NCBI RefSeq assembly: GCF_035481615.1
Contig: NZ_JAYKOT010000003.1
Coordinates: 868,001 to 932,000, forward strand
DNA length: 64,000 nt
From: Citroniella saccharovorans
GTDB lineage: Bacteria > Bacillota > Clostridia > Tissierellales > Peptoniphilaceae
Direction of reading: 5' to 3'
Shown here: positions 31,892 to 40,507 of the stretch, in pieces
Layout of the letters: every line of letters starts with the position of its first letter
Numbering within the stretch: position 1 is the first letter of the stretch
The notes under the pieces: model-generated
Seen by the model: the letters and a program-made list of their open reading frames with translations, nothing else
Told to the model about the DNA's origin: nothing
Database searches by the model: none
Program-made: the position numbers and the translations under genes

Positions 31892-34256
31892 CTATTTTCT
31901 TAAACTGATATTTAATTTTTCCTCTAAACTTTTTAGTATTTTTTCCATTTCTTTATTTATCTCTTCCTCTGTTAGAGTTTTTAAAGCATTTTGGAAAACT
32001 ATAGAGTAAGAAAGTGATTTTTTATCATCATCTATTTGGCTTCCCCTATATTCATCAATTAGACTTAATCCAACAATTTCTTTAGATGAGTCTAATATTA
32101 TTTTTTCTATATTTACTGATTCTAGAGTATCTGAAACAACTAGAGAAATATCTCTCTTCATAATTGGTAATCTATTAATCACCTTATATTTTCTATCAGT
32201 TTTAGTAAGATCCATAATAGAAGTTAGATTAATTTCAGTTAAATACACTCTTGATCTAAAACCATATTTTTCCTTAAGTTTTGGATTTAACTCGCCAAAT
32301 GTAGATATAAATTTATCTCCACAATATAAATCTGCACACCTAGTTTTATGGAACAACTTATTTTCTTCATTAGAAATAGCTTCTAAATCACTAAGTCCAA
32401 TACTAGCTAATACTTCTAATATTTCAGCTTTAAATTTATAAAAATCAGTATCTCCATAACTAATTAATGATAAAGCTCTTGCTTGAATATAGTCATTTTC
32501 CTTCTTGAAGAAAATATTACCAAGCTCGTAAAGTTTAAATTTTTCAGCCCCATTTTTTTCATTATTTATAGCAATATCTAAAAGATTTGTAAGAATTGTT
32601 GTTCTCATCACAGAATATTCTTCTCCAAGAGGATTTATAATCTTTACTTCTTCTAGTCCATTTTCTATATTAGCAAACTCTCTCTTCTTAGGACTAATAA
32701 AAGAATAACTTAAACCCTCAAGATATCTATTTGCGAAAAAGATTTTGCTTTAAAATCCTCTCTATACTTCTTTCTTTACTCTCTTCAGATTTTATTACTG
32801 GTCCAACAAGTTTTTTAAGCTTAATCTTGCTAAAACTATATATTCTACCAACTTCTTCAGCTAGATCGCATTTTAAACTTACATCTTCTCTAAAAACAGG
32901 ATTAATTGATTCAAATGTATCACCTAAATCTTTAGTTCTGAAATTTAAAGATTCCAATATGGAAAGAATCTTTTCTTTTGGTATATCAGTCCCTAAAAGA
33001 TCATTAATAAACTTATAGCTTGTAACAATTTTAATTTCTTCTTCTTTTTTATCTTGCTTTATAGTCTTTTTAGATGAAACTTCCCCAATAGATAATTTAT
33101 CTATTAAATGAAGTATTCTATCACTAACATTTTCAAGGTTACCCATAGGTACGCCCTTTTCAAATCTAGTTGAAGCTTCACTCCTTAAATTAAGTCTCCT
33201 AGCAGTAGATAAAATATTAGATTTATTAAAACTACAAACTTCAAAAAGAATATTCTTGCTATTTTCCGTAACTTCACTATCAAGTCCGCCCATAATTCCA
33301 GCAAGAGATATTATTTCATCTCCAGATCTAATAACAATATCTCCTTCTTTTAATGTACGCTCGTTTTTATCTAGAGTTATAAATTTTTCATTTTCTTTTG
33401 CCGAATCAATTTTTATTGATTTAGATTTTAATTTATCATAATCATAGGCATGAATAGGAGATGAATATTCAAGCATTACAAAATTTGTAATATCAACTAT
33501 ATTATTAATTGGTCTAATACCTGATTTCATAAGATAATTTTGTAACCATTGTGGTGATCTTTCAATTTTAACATTTTTAGCTAAGCTAAAAACAGCTTTG
33601 TTACATAGCTCTGGGTCTATTTCTAAACTTTCCAAAGGCTCATTAGATAATTTAGACTCAAAGTCTAGAGCTGGATAAATCATCTTAGAATTAAAAGTAG
33701 CTTGGGCTTCTCTTGCCATTCCCAAAACTGAAAGGCAGTCAGGTCTATTTGGTGTAATTTCAAAGTCTATTACTTTATCTGAAAAATCTAATACTTCTCC
33801 TATATCTATTCCAACTTTAGTATTTTTATCTAAAATCAAAACACCATCTAAAAATTCCTTTGGAATAACATTTTTATTAAATCCAAGTTCTTCATAAGAA
33901 CAAAACATTCCATAACTAGTAATACCTCTAAAGTCGGTAGGAGAAATATTAAATCCACCACTAAGACTTGCGCCTACTTTTGCAACTGGTAGTACCGCTC
34001 CTTCAAATACATTTTTAGCAGCAGTTACAATTGTAAGTTTCTCACTATCTACATCCACTTGACACACTACAAGCTTATCAGCATTTGGATGCTTTTCTAT
34101 ATTTAAAATTTTACCAACAACGACGCCCTTAATACCTTGACCAAAAGAATTAATTGAGTCAACGTGTGAACCGGAATCAGTTAGTCCATCTGCAATATCT
34201 CTAATATCTTTATCTAAATTAATATAATTTTTTAATAAATTTACTGAAATTAACAT
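31892..34256 (-). CDS. pheT: Phenylalanyl-tRNA synthetase beta subunit, interrupted by a +1 frameshift
   Basis: About 788 codons when bridged. First frame: EMAP-type tRNA-binding domain (VVGKILNIEKHPNADKLVVC), B3/B4 editing domain and B5. It reaches ILKQNLF and then CGC AAA TAG. Skipping one base at CTT TTT C gives ANRYLEGLSYSFISPKKREF, through MRTTILTNLLDIA, to the FDX-ACB anticodon domain (ending EEKLNISLRK). Length is 3n+1. PheT is essential, so either the extra base in the A5/T5 run (+ strand GCGAAAAAG near 32733-32741) is an error or the frame is bridged in translation. The same nonamer occurs in ftsW/rodA. Confidence 0.92.
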
Positions 34257-34269
34257 ATTATTACCTCAA

Positions 34270-35292
34270 CTAAAACTGTTCTAAAAATCTTTTATCATTT
34301 TCGTACAATAGTCTAATATTATCAATTCCATATTTAACCATTGTTATTCTATCTATTCCCATTCCAAATGCAAATCCAGTATAAACCTCTGGATCAATTC
34401 CACAGTTCTTTAGTACATTTGGATGAACCATACCACATCCAAGAAGTTCCATACTCCATCCTGTGTAATTGCACTTTTCACATCCCTTACCTAAGCAGTT
34501 AAAGCAAGTAACATCTACTTCTGCACTAGGTTCAGTAAATGGAAAATGATGAGGTCTAAATCTAGTTTCAAAATTTTCACCCAATAAATATTTTACAAAT
34601 GTATTCATTGTTTCAAGTAGATTTGCTAAGGAAACTCCCTTATCAACAACAAGCCCTTCTATTTGATGAAACATTGGTGAATGGGTATCGTCAACATCAT
34701 CAAACCTAAATGTTCTACCTGCAGAAACCATTCTTATAGATGGCTTATGGGACTTCATATATCTTATTTGAACAGGAGAAGTGTGAGTTCTAAGTAAGTG
34801 CTTATCATCTAAGAAAAATGTATCTGATTTTGAAATTGAAGGGTGATCCATAGGAAAATTTAAATAAGTAAAGTTATTATCAAATTCTTCGATTTCAGGT
34901 CCATCTACGACAGTGTAACCCATTGTTCTAAATAAATCTTCTAGTTCATCGATTGTTTTATTGATAGGATTATAAGCTCCCTTTGATAAAATGATTTTAT
35001 TTGCAGTTACATCTAATCTTTCTTTTTCTATTTTTTGTTCAATAGCAAGATCTTTAAGGTGATTAAATTTTTCTTCTAGCTTTTTTTCTATGCTTTCTCT
35101 AACTTCATTTGAAAGCTTTCCAATAACTGGTCTTTCTTCCTTTGATAGTTTTCCCATCTCTCTTAATATTAAAGTTAATTCTCCTTTTTTTCCAAGAATC
35201 TTAACTCTAATATCTTCAAGAATATTAATGCTATCAGCATTATCTATCTTATCTATAACTTTAGATTTTAGTTCCTTTAATTTTTCTTCCAT
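34270..35292 (-). CDS. pheS: Phenylalanyl-tRNA synthetase alpha subunit
   Basis: 340 aa. N-terminal coiled coil, then the class II catalytic core: motif 1 YTVVDGPEIEEFDNNF, motif 2 RMVSAGRTFRFDDVDDTHSP with HQIEGLVVD, motif 3 GFAFGMGIDRITMVKYGI. A four-cysteine insertion (CFNCLGKGCEKC) is present, common in this family. Good AGGAGG-type start at 35292. Operon with pheT (13 bp apart). Confidence 0.96.
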   Translation of the reverse strand: MEEKLKELKSKVIDKIDNADSINILEDIRVKILGKKGELTLILREMGKLSKEERPVIGKLSNEVRESIEKKLEEKFNHLKDLAIEQKIEKERLDVTANKIILSKGAYNPINKTIDELEDLFRTMGYTVVDGPEIEEFDNNFTYLNFPMDHPSISKSDTFFLDDKHLLRTHTSPVQIRYMKSHKPSIRMVSAGRTFRFDDVDDTHSPMFHQIEGLVVDKGVSLANLLETMNTFVKYLLGENFETRFRPHHFPFTEPSAEVDVTCFNCLGKGCEKCNYTGWSMELLGCGMVHPNVLKNCGIDPEVYTGFAFGMGIDRITMVKYGIDNIRLLYENDKRFLEQF

Positions 35293-35340
35293 AATATTCC
35301 TCCTTGTACAATTAATAATATTATATATTAAAAGTAACTT

Positions 35341-36111
35341 TTAAACAATTAAATTATTTTCATAAATATCATGCATTAAAATAGATGCCGCAACACCAGC
35401 ATTTAATGAGTCTATACTTCCACACATTTTTATTTTTAAGAAAAAATCTGTAATATCATAAACTTCATCCGATACGCCATGAGATTCTGAGCCAATAGTA
35501 AGTATAATTTTTTTATCGAGTACAGGTTTTTGGCCCTTTTTATCTAAAGACGAAGAATAAAGACTATAACCTTTATCTTTAAGTTCTTTTATAAAATTAA
35601 TATCGGCTTCTTTAATATTAACTCTAAAAATAGAACCCATGCTAGAACGAATAACTTTTGAATTATATGGATCACAACAATCGTTAATTAGAACAATATC
35701 CCTAAAATCAAATGCATCACATGATCTTATTATTGTACCAAGATTTCCAGGATCTTTAAGTCCATCAAGTAATAGTACTCTATCATTATTAACTTCTTTT
35801 TCATCATCTATTGAAACAAGTCCAAGCATGCCTTCTGGTGATTTCATCTCAGTTAAATTAAAAAACAAATCATCCTCAAAAACAAAATATTTATATTTAG
35901 ATATTTTTTCAGTAATAAAAGAAGGATTCTTCTCTAAAAAAGAAGAATTAAAAGCAATAAGCTCTATATTCTTTTTATTTTTTATAGCCTCATCTATTAA
36001 TTTTATCCCTTCTATTATAAAGAGTCCTTCTTGCTTCCTATATTTTTTTATCGAAAGTTTTTTTATTAAAGAAAAATACTTATTTGATTTCGATTTTATT
36101 ATATTATTCAT
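35341..36111 (-). CDS. TrmH/SpoU-family RNA 2'-O-methyltransferase
   Basis: 256 aa. N-terminal substrate-binding L30e-like part (IIKSKSNKYFSLIKKLSIKK), then SPOUT motifs LDGLKDPGNLGTIIRSCDAF, LTIGSESHGVSDE and DSLNAGVAASILMHDIY. In Firmicutes this gene usually stands immediately before pheST, as here. The exact rRNA/tRNA nucleoside is not known from sequence. Confidence 0.92.
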   Translation of the reverse strand: MNNIIKSKSNKYFSLIKKLSIKKYRKQEGLFIIEGIKLIDEAIKNKKNIELIAFNSSFLEKNPSFITEKISKYKYFVFEDDLFFNLTEMKSPEGMLGLVSIDDEKEVNNDRVLLLDGLKDPGNLGTIIRSCDAFDFRDIVLINDCCDPYNSKVIRSSMGSIFRVNIKEADINFIKELKDKGYSLYSSSLDKKGQKPVLDKKIILTIGSESHGVSDEVYDITDFFLKIKMCGSIDSLNAGVAASILMHDIYENNLIV

Positions 36112-36762
36112 TTATAATTTTGATACCTTTTGAAGTTCTATATCTGTTCCTATAACAACCATGCTAGAATTTTTTTCAAGAATTTCTTCTGGTCTTGGAT
36201 TAATATTAATTTGCTCATTATTATTTTTTATTGCTACAATATTTACTCCAAACTTTTCCCTTATTCTTAAATCTAAAATGGATAGTCCAATCCACTTATC
36301 AGGCGTCTTTATTTCAACAATAGAATAGTCTCTTGAAAGTTCTATAAAATCAACTATTCCATTATTACAAAGTAAGCTAGCTAGTCTTGTTCCCATCTCT
36401 TTTTCAGGAATAAAAACCTGATCAACCCCAGCTTTAGTAAGAACTCTGCCATGCATTTCATCTTTTGCTTTTGCTATTACTTGTTTTACACCAAGTTCCT
36501 TACAAGTCATGGCTGCAAGTACCAAGGCTTCAAAATTGTTACCAATACATACAATGCAGCAGTCAAAGTTAGATAATCCTAGTTCCATTAAGGCTCCTTC
36601 ACTAGTTACATCACATACAACTGCATGAGACACATTTTCAGCAATTTTGTCTACTATCTCTTCATTTTTATCTATCGCTAATACTTCATTTCCAAGCCTT
36701 GAAAGCTCTATTGCTACAGAATATCCAAAAAGTCCTAAGCCAATTACAGCGTATTGTTTCAT
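36112..36762 (-). CDS. ktrA: KtrA/TrkA-type potassium channel regulatory subunit
   Basis: 216 aa: N-terminal RCK/NAD-binding fold (AVIGLGLFGYSVAIELSRLG, acidic Asp/Glu at strand 2), then RCK_C domain (IVEIKTPDKWIGLSILDL). Controls the KtrB channel through NAD(H)/ATP or c-di-AMP binding in relatives. Starts 11 bp after ktrB. Confidence 0.92.
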   Translation of the reverse strand: MKQYAVIGLGLFGYSVAIELSRLGNEVLAIDKNEEIVDKIAENVSHAVVCDVTSEGALMELGLSNFDCCIVCIGNNFEALVLAAMTCKELGVKQVIAKAKDEMHGRVLTKAGVDQVFIPEKEMGTRLASLLCNNGIVDFIELSRDYSIVEIKTPDKWIGLSILDLRIREKFGVNIVAIKNNNEQININPRPEEILEKNSSMVVIGTDIELQKVSKL

Positions 36763-36773
36763 AAATTATTCTC

Positions 36774-38123
36774 CTATCCTACCATTATATTACCATTAGC
36801 TTCTTTATATGATCTAATCTTTTTATTTTTTGAAATTGCATACGCAAGTTCCATTGGGCCAAGTCTACCAATAAACATTGTAATGATTATCAGTGACTTC
36901 CCAATTGTAGAGAGTCTAGGTGTTATTCCCCTAGTTAATCCAACAGTTGCAAATGCAGATGTTGTTTCAAATAGCAAATCCACAATTCTTTTATTTTCTA
37001 TTACAGATAAAATAAAAGTAACAAACAATATCCAAATTATAGAAATTGTAAAAATTGTTAAAGCTTTTCTTACAACGTTTGATTCAATCCTTCTATTAAA
37101 AATTTCAACATCTTTAAATCCTTTAATTTCACTTATGGAAAGCATAATTACAAGTGCAAAAGTTGTAGTTTTAATACCTCCAGCAGTACCAGATGGAGAA
37201 CCACCTATAAACATTATTAAAATGCAAAATAATGATGTTGATTCTCTTAAAAGACTTTGATCAATTGAGAAAAAACCTGCTGTTCTAAGAGTGATTGATT
37301 GAAAAAAAGATGATAAACTTTTATATGATAAGCTCTTTCCCATGAATGTAGATGGATTATTAAATTCCAATAAAAATATTACAATCGCAGGAAAAACAAT
37401 CAAAATTAAAGTCATTGTTAAAACTAACTTACTATGAAGCCTAAGTTTTTTATAATTTTTCTTTTTAAGTATATCAATAAATACATTAAAGCCTATTCCT
37501 CCAAGAATAATTAGGCTCGCTATCGGAAGAAGAACTAATATTGAATTTGAATACTTAGAAAGAGACTCTTCTCCGAGTATATCAAATCCAGCATTACAAT
37601 ATGCTGAAACTGAATGGAATATACTATAAAAAATTCCCTTCTTCAGTCCAAATTCAGGTATAAAAGTAAATGATAATAAAACTGCACCTATAGATTCTAT
37701 TAAAAAAGTAGATTTTAAAACAAAAATAATAAGCCTAACCATTCCAGAAAATGATTCTTCATTCATCTGCTCATGAATTAGTATCCTATCATAAAAAGAG
37801 ATCCTCTTTTTCATTAAAAGCTGCACTAAAACAGCCCAGGTCATAAAACCCAAACCACCAAATTGGATAAGTGACATAATAACTATATATCCAAAATTTG
37901 AAAAATTAGCTTTTGTTGTAACTGTAGTTAAGCCTGTAACGCAAACAGCAGATGTTGATGTAAATAAGCTATCAATAAATGGAGTATGATTTCCAGTTCT
38001 ACTTGAAATAGGTAGGGAAAGAATAATTCCGCCCAATAAAATAACAGTTAAAAATCCTAGTGCCAACATTCTCGGAGGGGATTTTCTAAAAGATTCCCAA
38101 AAGCACTTTATTTTGCTAATCAT
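36774..38123 (-). CDS. ktrB: KtrB/TrkH-family potassium uptake channel
   Basis: 449 aa from ATG 38123 (MISKIKCFW; GAGG ahead). Four MPM repeats with the selectivity-filter glycines visible in TSAVCVTGLTTV, HSVSAYCNAGFD, LRTAGFF and TSAFATVGLTRG, and the IGRLGPMELAYAI end. With KtrA forms a Na+-dependent K+ uptake system. Confidence 0.93.
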   Translation of the reverse strand: MISKIKCFWESFRKSPPRMLALGFLTVILLGGIILSLPISSRTGNHTPFIDSLFTSTSAVCVTGLTTVTTKANFSNFGYIVIMSLIQFGGLGFMTWAVLVQLLMKKRISFYDRILIHEQMNEESFSGMVRLIIFVLKSTFLIESIGAVLLSFTFIPEFGLKKGIFYSIFHSVSAYCNAGFDILGEESLSKYSNSILVLLPIASLIILGGIGFNVFIDILKKKNYKKLRLHSKLVLTMTLILIVFPAIVIFLLEFNNPSTFMGKSLSYKSLSSFFQSITLRTAGFFSIDQSLLRESTSLFCILIMFIGGSPSGTAGGIKTTTFALVIMLSISEIKGFKDVEIFNRRIESNVVRKALTIFTISIIWILFVTFILSVIENKRIVDLLFETTSAFATVGLTRGITPRLSTIGKSLIIITMFIGRLGPMELAYAISKNKKIRSYKEANGNIMVG

Positions 38124-38142
38124 ATAAACCTCATATAAAAAA

Positions 38143-38170
38143 AGCATAAAGCTTCAATGAAACTTTATGC
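38143..38170 (-). terminator. Terminator of the infC-rpmI-rplT operon
   Basis: GCATAAAG/CTTTATGC stem (38144-38151 with 38163-38170) with a T-run on the reverse strand; overlaps the rplT stop codon and separates it from ktrB. Confidence 0.85.
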
Positions 38171-38515
38171 ACCTTTAACAATATTTACTAATTGTTCAAA
38201 TCCCTTTGGATCACTAATAGCCATTTCAGATAATACTTTTCTATTTACTTCAATGCCATTAGACTTTAAGCCATGCATAAATTTGCTGTAGCTAAGTCCA
38301 TTAAGTCTAGCAGCGGCATTAATTCTTGAAATCCATAATTTTCTGAAATCTCTTTTTCTATGTTTACGACCAACAAAAGAATAAGTTAAAGATTTAGTAA
38401 GTGCTTGCTTACCTGTCTTAAATAACTTAGACTTTGATCCGTAATAACCCTTTACTTGTTTTAAAACTTTCTTATGTTTTCTATTTGTAGAAATACCTCT
38501 TTTAACTCTAGCCAT
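38165..38515 (-). CDS. rplT: 50S ribosomal protein L20
   Basis: 116 aa, standard length; begins MARVKRGISTNRKHKKVLKQ with the YYGSKSKLFKTG and RKHRKRDFRKLWISRINAA blocks that bind 23S rRNA. Early assembly protein and, in B. subtilis, repressor of this operon via the leader at 39262-39390. Confidence 0.98.
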   Translation of the reverse strand: MARVKRGISTNRKHKKVLKQVKGYYGSKSKLFKTGKQALTKSLTYSFVGRKHRKRDFRKLWISRINAAARLNGLSYSKFMHGLKSNGIEVNRKVLSEMAISDPKGFEQLVNIVKGA

Positions 38516-38538
38516 CTATATTCACCTCTTCTTTCTAA

Positions 38539-38733
38539 TTATCTAGGAATCATTCCATCAATTCTCTTTTGATCTGATGGACTAACTAAAGCTGATTTTC
38601 TTAAATTTCTGATTCTTTTTGGTGATTTTTTACCAGTAATATGGCTCTTATAAGCCTTAAATCTTTTTAATTTTCCGCTAGCTGTTCTTTTAAATCTTTT
38701 AGCAGAAGCTCTATGTGTTTTCATTTTTGGCAT
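38539..38733 (-). CDS. rpmI: 50S ribosomal protein L35
   Basis: 64 aa, MPKMKTHRASAKRFKRTASG and HITGKKSPKRIRNLRK, the normal bacterial L35. Lies between infC and rplT. Confidence 0.98.
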   Translation of the reverse strand: MPKMKTHRASAKRFKRTASGKLKRFKAYKSHITGKKSPKRIRNLRKSALVSPSDQKRIDGMIPR

Positions 38734-38743
38734 AATAATTCTC

Positions 38744-39256
38744 CTATTCTTCTATATTAGAGTTAACATACATTGTCATAAAACGTCCCTCTAATTTTGG
38801 TTTTTTATCTATTTCTCCATAGTCTTTTACAAGCTCATAGAAATCATCTAAAACTTCTTTTCCAGAATCTGTACGATCCATTTCTCTTCCTCTAAATCTA
38901 ACGCTAATTTTTAATCTATCACCATTTTGCAAAAATTTTATGGCACTATTAGCTTTAGTTTGCAAATCATGTCTCTCAATATTTGGCGTCATTCTTATCT
39001 CTTTGATATTGATAATATTTTGTTTCTTCTTAGATTCTTTTTCTTTTTTTAGCATTTCATATTTATGCTTACCATAGTCAATGATTTTGCAAACTGGTGG
39101 TTTAGCATTAGGTGCTACCTCAACTAAATCTAATCCAGCATCTGCAGCTAGATCTAATGCTTTATTTATTGGAACAATTCCAACTTGTTCCCCATCTTTT
39201 CCAATTAATCTGACTTCGTTTGATCTAATTTCTTCATTGATTTGAAGTTCCTTAAT
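38744..39256 (-). CDS. infC: Translation initiation factor IF-3 (AUU start)
   Basis: 170 aa. The frame extends well upstream of the first ATG: KELQINEEIRSNEVRLIGKD ... VAPNAKPPVCKIIDYGKHKY precedes MLKKEKESKKK. The only start positioned behind GGAGG (10 nt) is ATT at 39256-39254. AUU starts are the hallmark of infC and let IF-3 repress its own translation. N- and C-terminal domains are complete (RFRGREMDRTDSGKEVLDDF). Confidence 0.95.
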   Translation of the reverse strand: MKELQINEEIRSNEVRLIGKDGEQVGIVPINKALDLAADAGLDLVEVAPNAKPPVCKIIDYGKHKYEMLKKEKESKKKQNIINIKEIRMTPNIERHDLQTKANSAIKFLQNGDRLKISVRFRGREMDRTDSGKEVLDDFYELVKDYGEIDKKPKLEGRFMTMYVNSNIEE

Positions 39257-39261
39257 TTTAT

Positions 39262-39390
39262 TTACACCTCCAAAATAAAAAATAGCAGGTAAAAATACCC
39301 GCTACATTAACTTCAGAAAATTAATTTATAACCTTTCAGTAAATACCGATAAGGTGAGAGCGGATACCTCTACTTAAAACTTACTAATTA
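39262..39390 (-). promoter_or_regulatory. L20-type leader of the infC-rpmI-rplT operon
   Basis: Non-coding segment before infC. It contains GAGGTATCCGCTCTCACC, a conserved-looking block, followed by a terminator hairpin AGCGGGTA/TACCTGCT (39284-39303) and T-run just upstream of GGAGG. In B. subtilis L20 binding causes attenuation here; the arrangement is the same. Confidence 0.7.
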
Positions 39391-39418
39391 ATTATATCAT
39401 ATAAATACATAATGTCAA

Positions 39419-40042
39419 CTATAATTTAAGTAAAAATGGATTTGTTTTAAATTCATATGAAAGAGTAGTTTCTCTTCCATGTCCAGGATATACTTTAGTC
39501 TTTGGATCTAATGGCATTATTTTTTCTTTTAAAGAAAGCATTAGATCATCTGTACTTGAAGTTGGCAAATCACTTCTTCCAATACTTCCCATAAATAGTG
39601 TATCTCCAGTAAATAGATTATCTTCTGCTTTATAACATACAGAACCAGCAGTATGCCCAGGTGTCGCAAAAACTTCAATACTAAATCCAGAATTTTCTAT
39701 AACATCTCCATCATTAACTTCTATATAATCAGTTATAGATATTTCTGCTGATGGCATCCTCTTTGTAAGATTTATTTCTGGATTTGCTAAAAGTTCTTTT
39801 TCTAAAGCTGATGCATATATAGGAATTTTATATTTTTCAATAAAAGGCTTAACGGCACCAATATGATCTCCATGCCCATGAGTTAATAAAATAAACTTAA
39901 GATGAACTCCTAAATCATTTAAACTAGCATCTATATCTGAAAAATCTCCACCAGGATCTACAATAAATCCATTCTTATTTTCATCATATACAATATAGCA
40001 ATTCGCAGCATAAACACCAGCCATCATTCTATAAACTTCCAT
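39419..40042 (-). CDS. MBL-fold metallohydrolase (glyoxalase II-like)
   Basis: 207 aa from ATG 40042 (GGAGG 6 nt upstream). Zinc motif THGHGDHIGA, then GHTAGS, FTGDTLFMGSIGR (Asp bridging) and PGHG. Short form without a glyoxalase II C-domain, so the substrate (thioester or other) is uncertain. Follows dtd with 15 bp. Confidence 0.88.
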   Translation of the reverse strand: MEVYRMMAGVYAANCYIVYDENKNGFIVDPGGDFSDIDASLNDLGVHLKFILLTHGHGDHIGAVKPFIEKYKIPIYASALEKELLANPEINLTKRMPSAEISITDYIEVNDGDVIENSGFSIEVFATPGHTAGSVCYKAEDNLFTGDTLFMGSIGRSDLPTSSTDDLMLSLKEKIMPLDPKTKVYPGHGRETTLSYEFKTNPFLLKL

Positions 40043-40057
40043 TTTATCCTCCAATTT

Positions 40058-40507
40058 TTAATAAATCTTTTCACTATCAATAATTATAGTTACAGGTCCG
40101 TCGTTAACTAATGAGACCTTCATGTCAGCTCCAAATGAACCTTCAGAAACTTTAATCCCAAGATCTCTCAATCTCTTTATAAATTCCATATAAGTATTAT
40201 ATGCATTTTCTCTTTTTTCGCTTCTTACATAACTAGGTCTATTACCCTTTCTAGTATCTGCATAAAGAGTAAATTGAGAGACTACTAAAATTTCTAAATC
40301 TAAATCCAAAATAGACAAATTCATTACAGAATTCTCATCATCAAAAATTCTTAATCCACTTATTTTTTTTACTAAATAGTCTAAATCTTCTTTCTTATCT
40401 CCAACTTTTACACCCAGGAATATTAATGCACCTTTAGATATTTCTGAAATTATTTCTCCATCTACACTCACGCTTGCTGATAATACTCTTTGAATTAATG
40501 CTCTCAT
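40058..40507 (-). CDS. dtd: D-aminoacyl-tRNA deacylase
   Basis: 149 aa with MRALIQRVLSASVSVDGEII, SQFTLYADTRKGNRPSY (catalytic-site TLYAD), and GSFGADMKVSLVNDGPVT (Gly-cisPro-like region). Removes D-amino acids from tRNA. Overlaps relA by 4 bp, the usual Firmicute pairing. Confidence 0.96.
   Translation of the reverse strand: MRALIQRVLSASVSVDGEIISEISKGALIFLGVKVGDKKEDLDYLVKKISGLRIFDDENSVMNLSILDLDLEILVVSQFTLYADTRKGNRPSYVRSEKRENAYNTYMEFIKRLRDLGIKVSEGSFGADMKVSLVNDGPVTIIIDSEKIY

Noticed and set aside
35293..35340. T-box leader ahead of pheST
   Set aside because: Only 48 bp separate pheS from the methyltransferase gene; there is no room for a T-box and no terminator hairpin.
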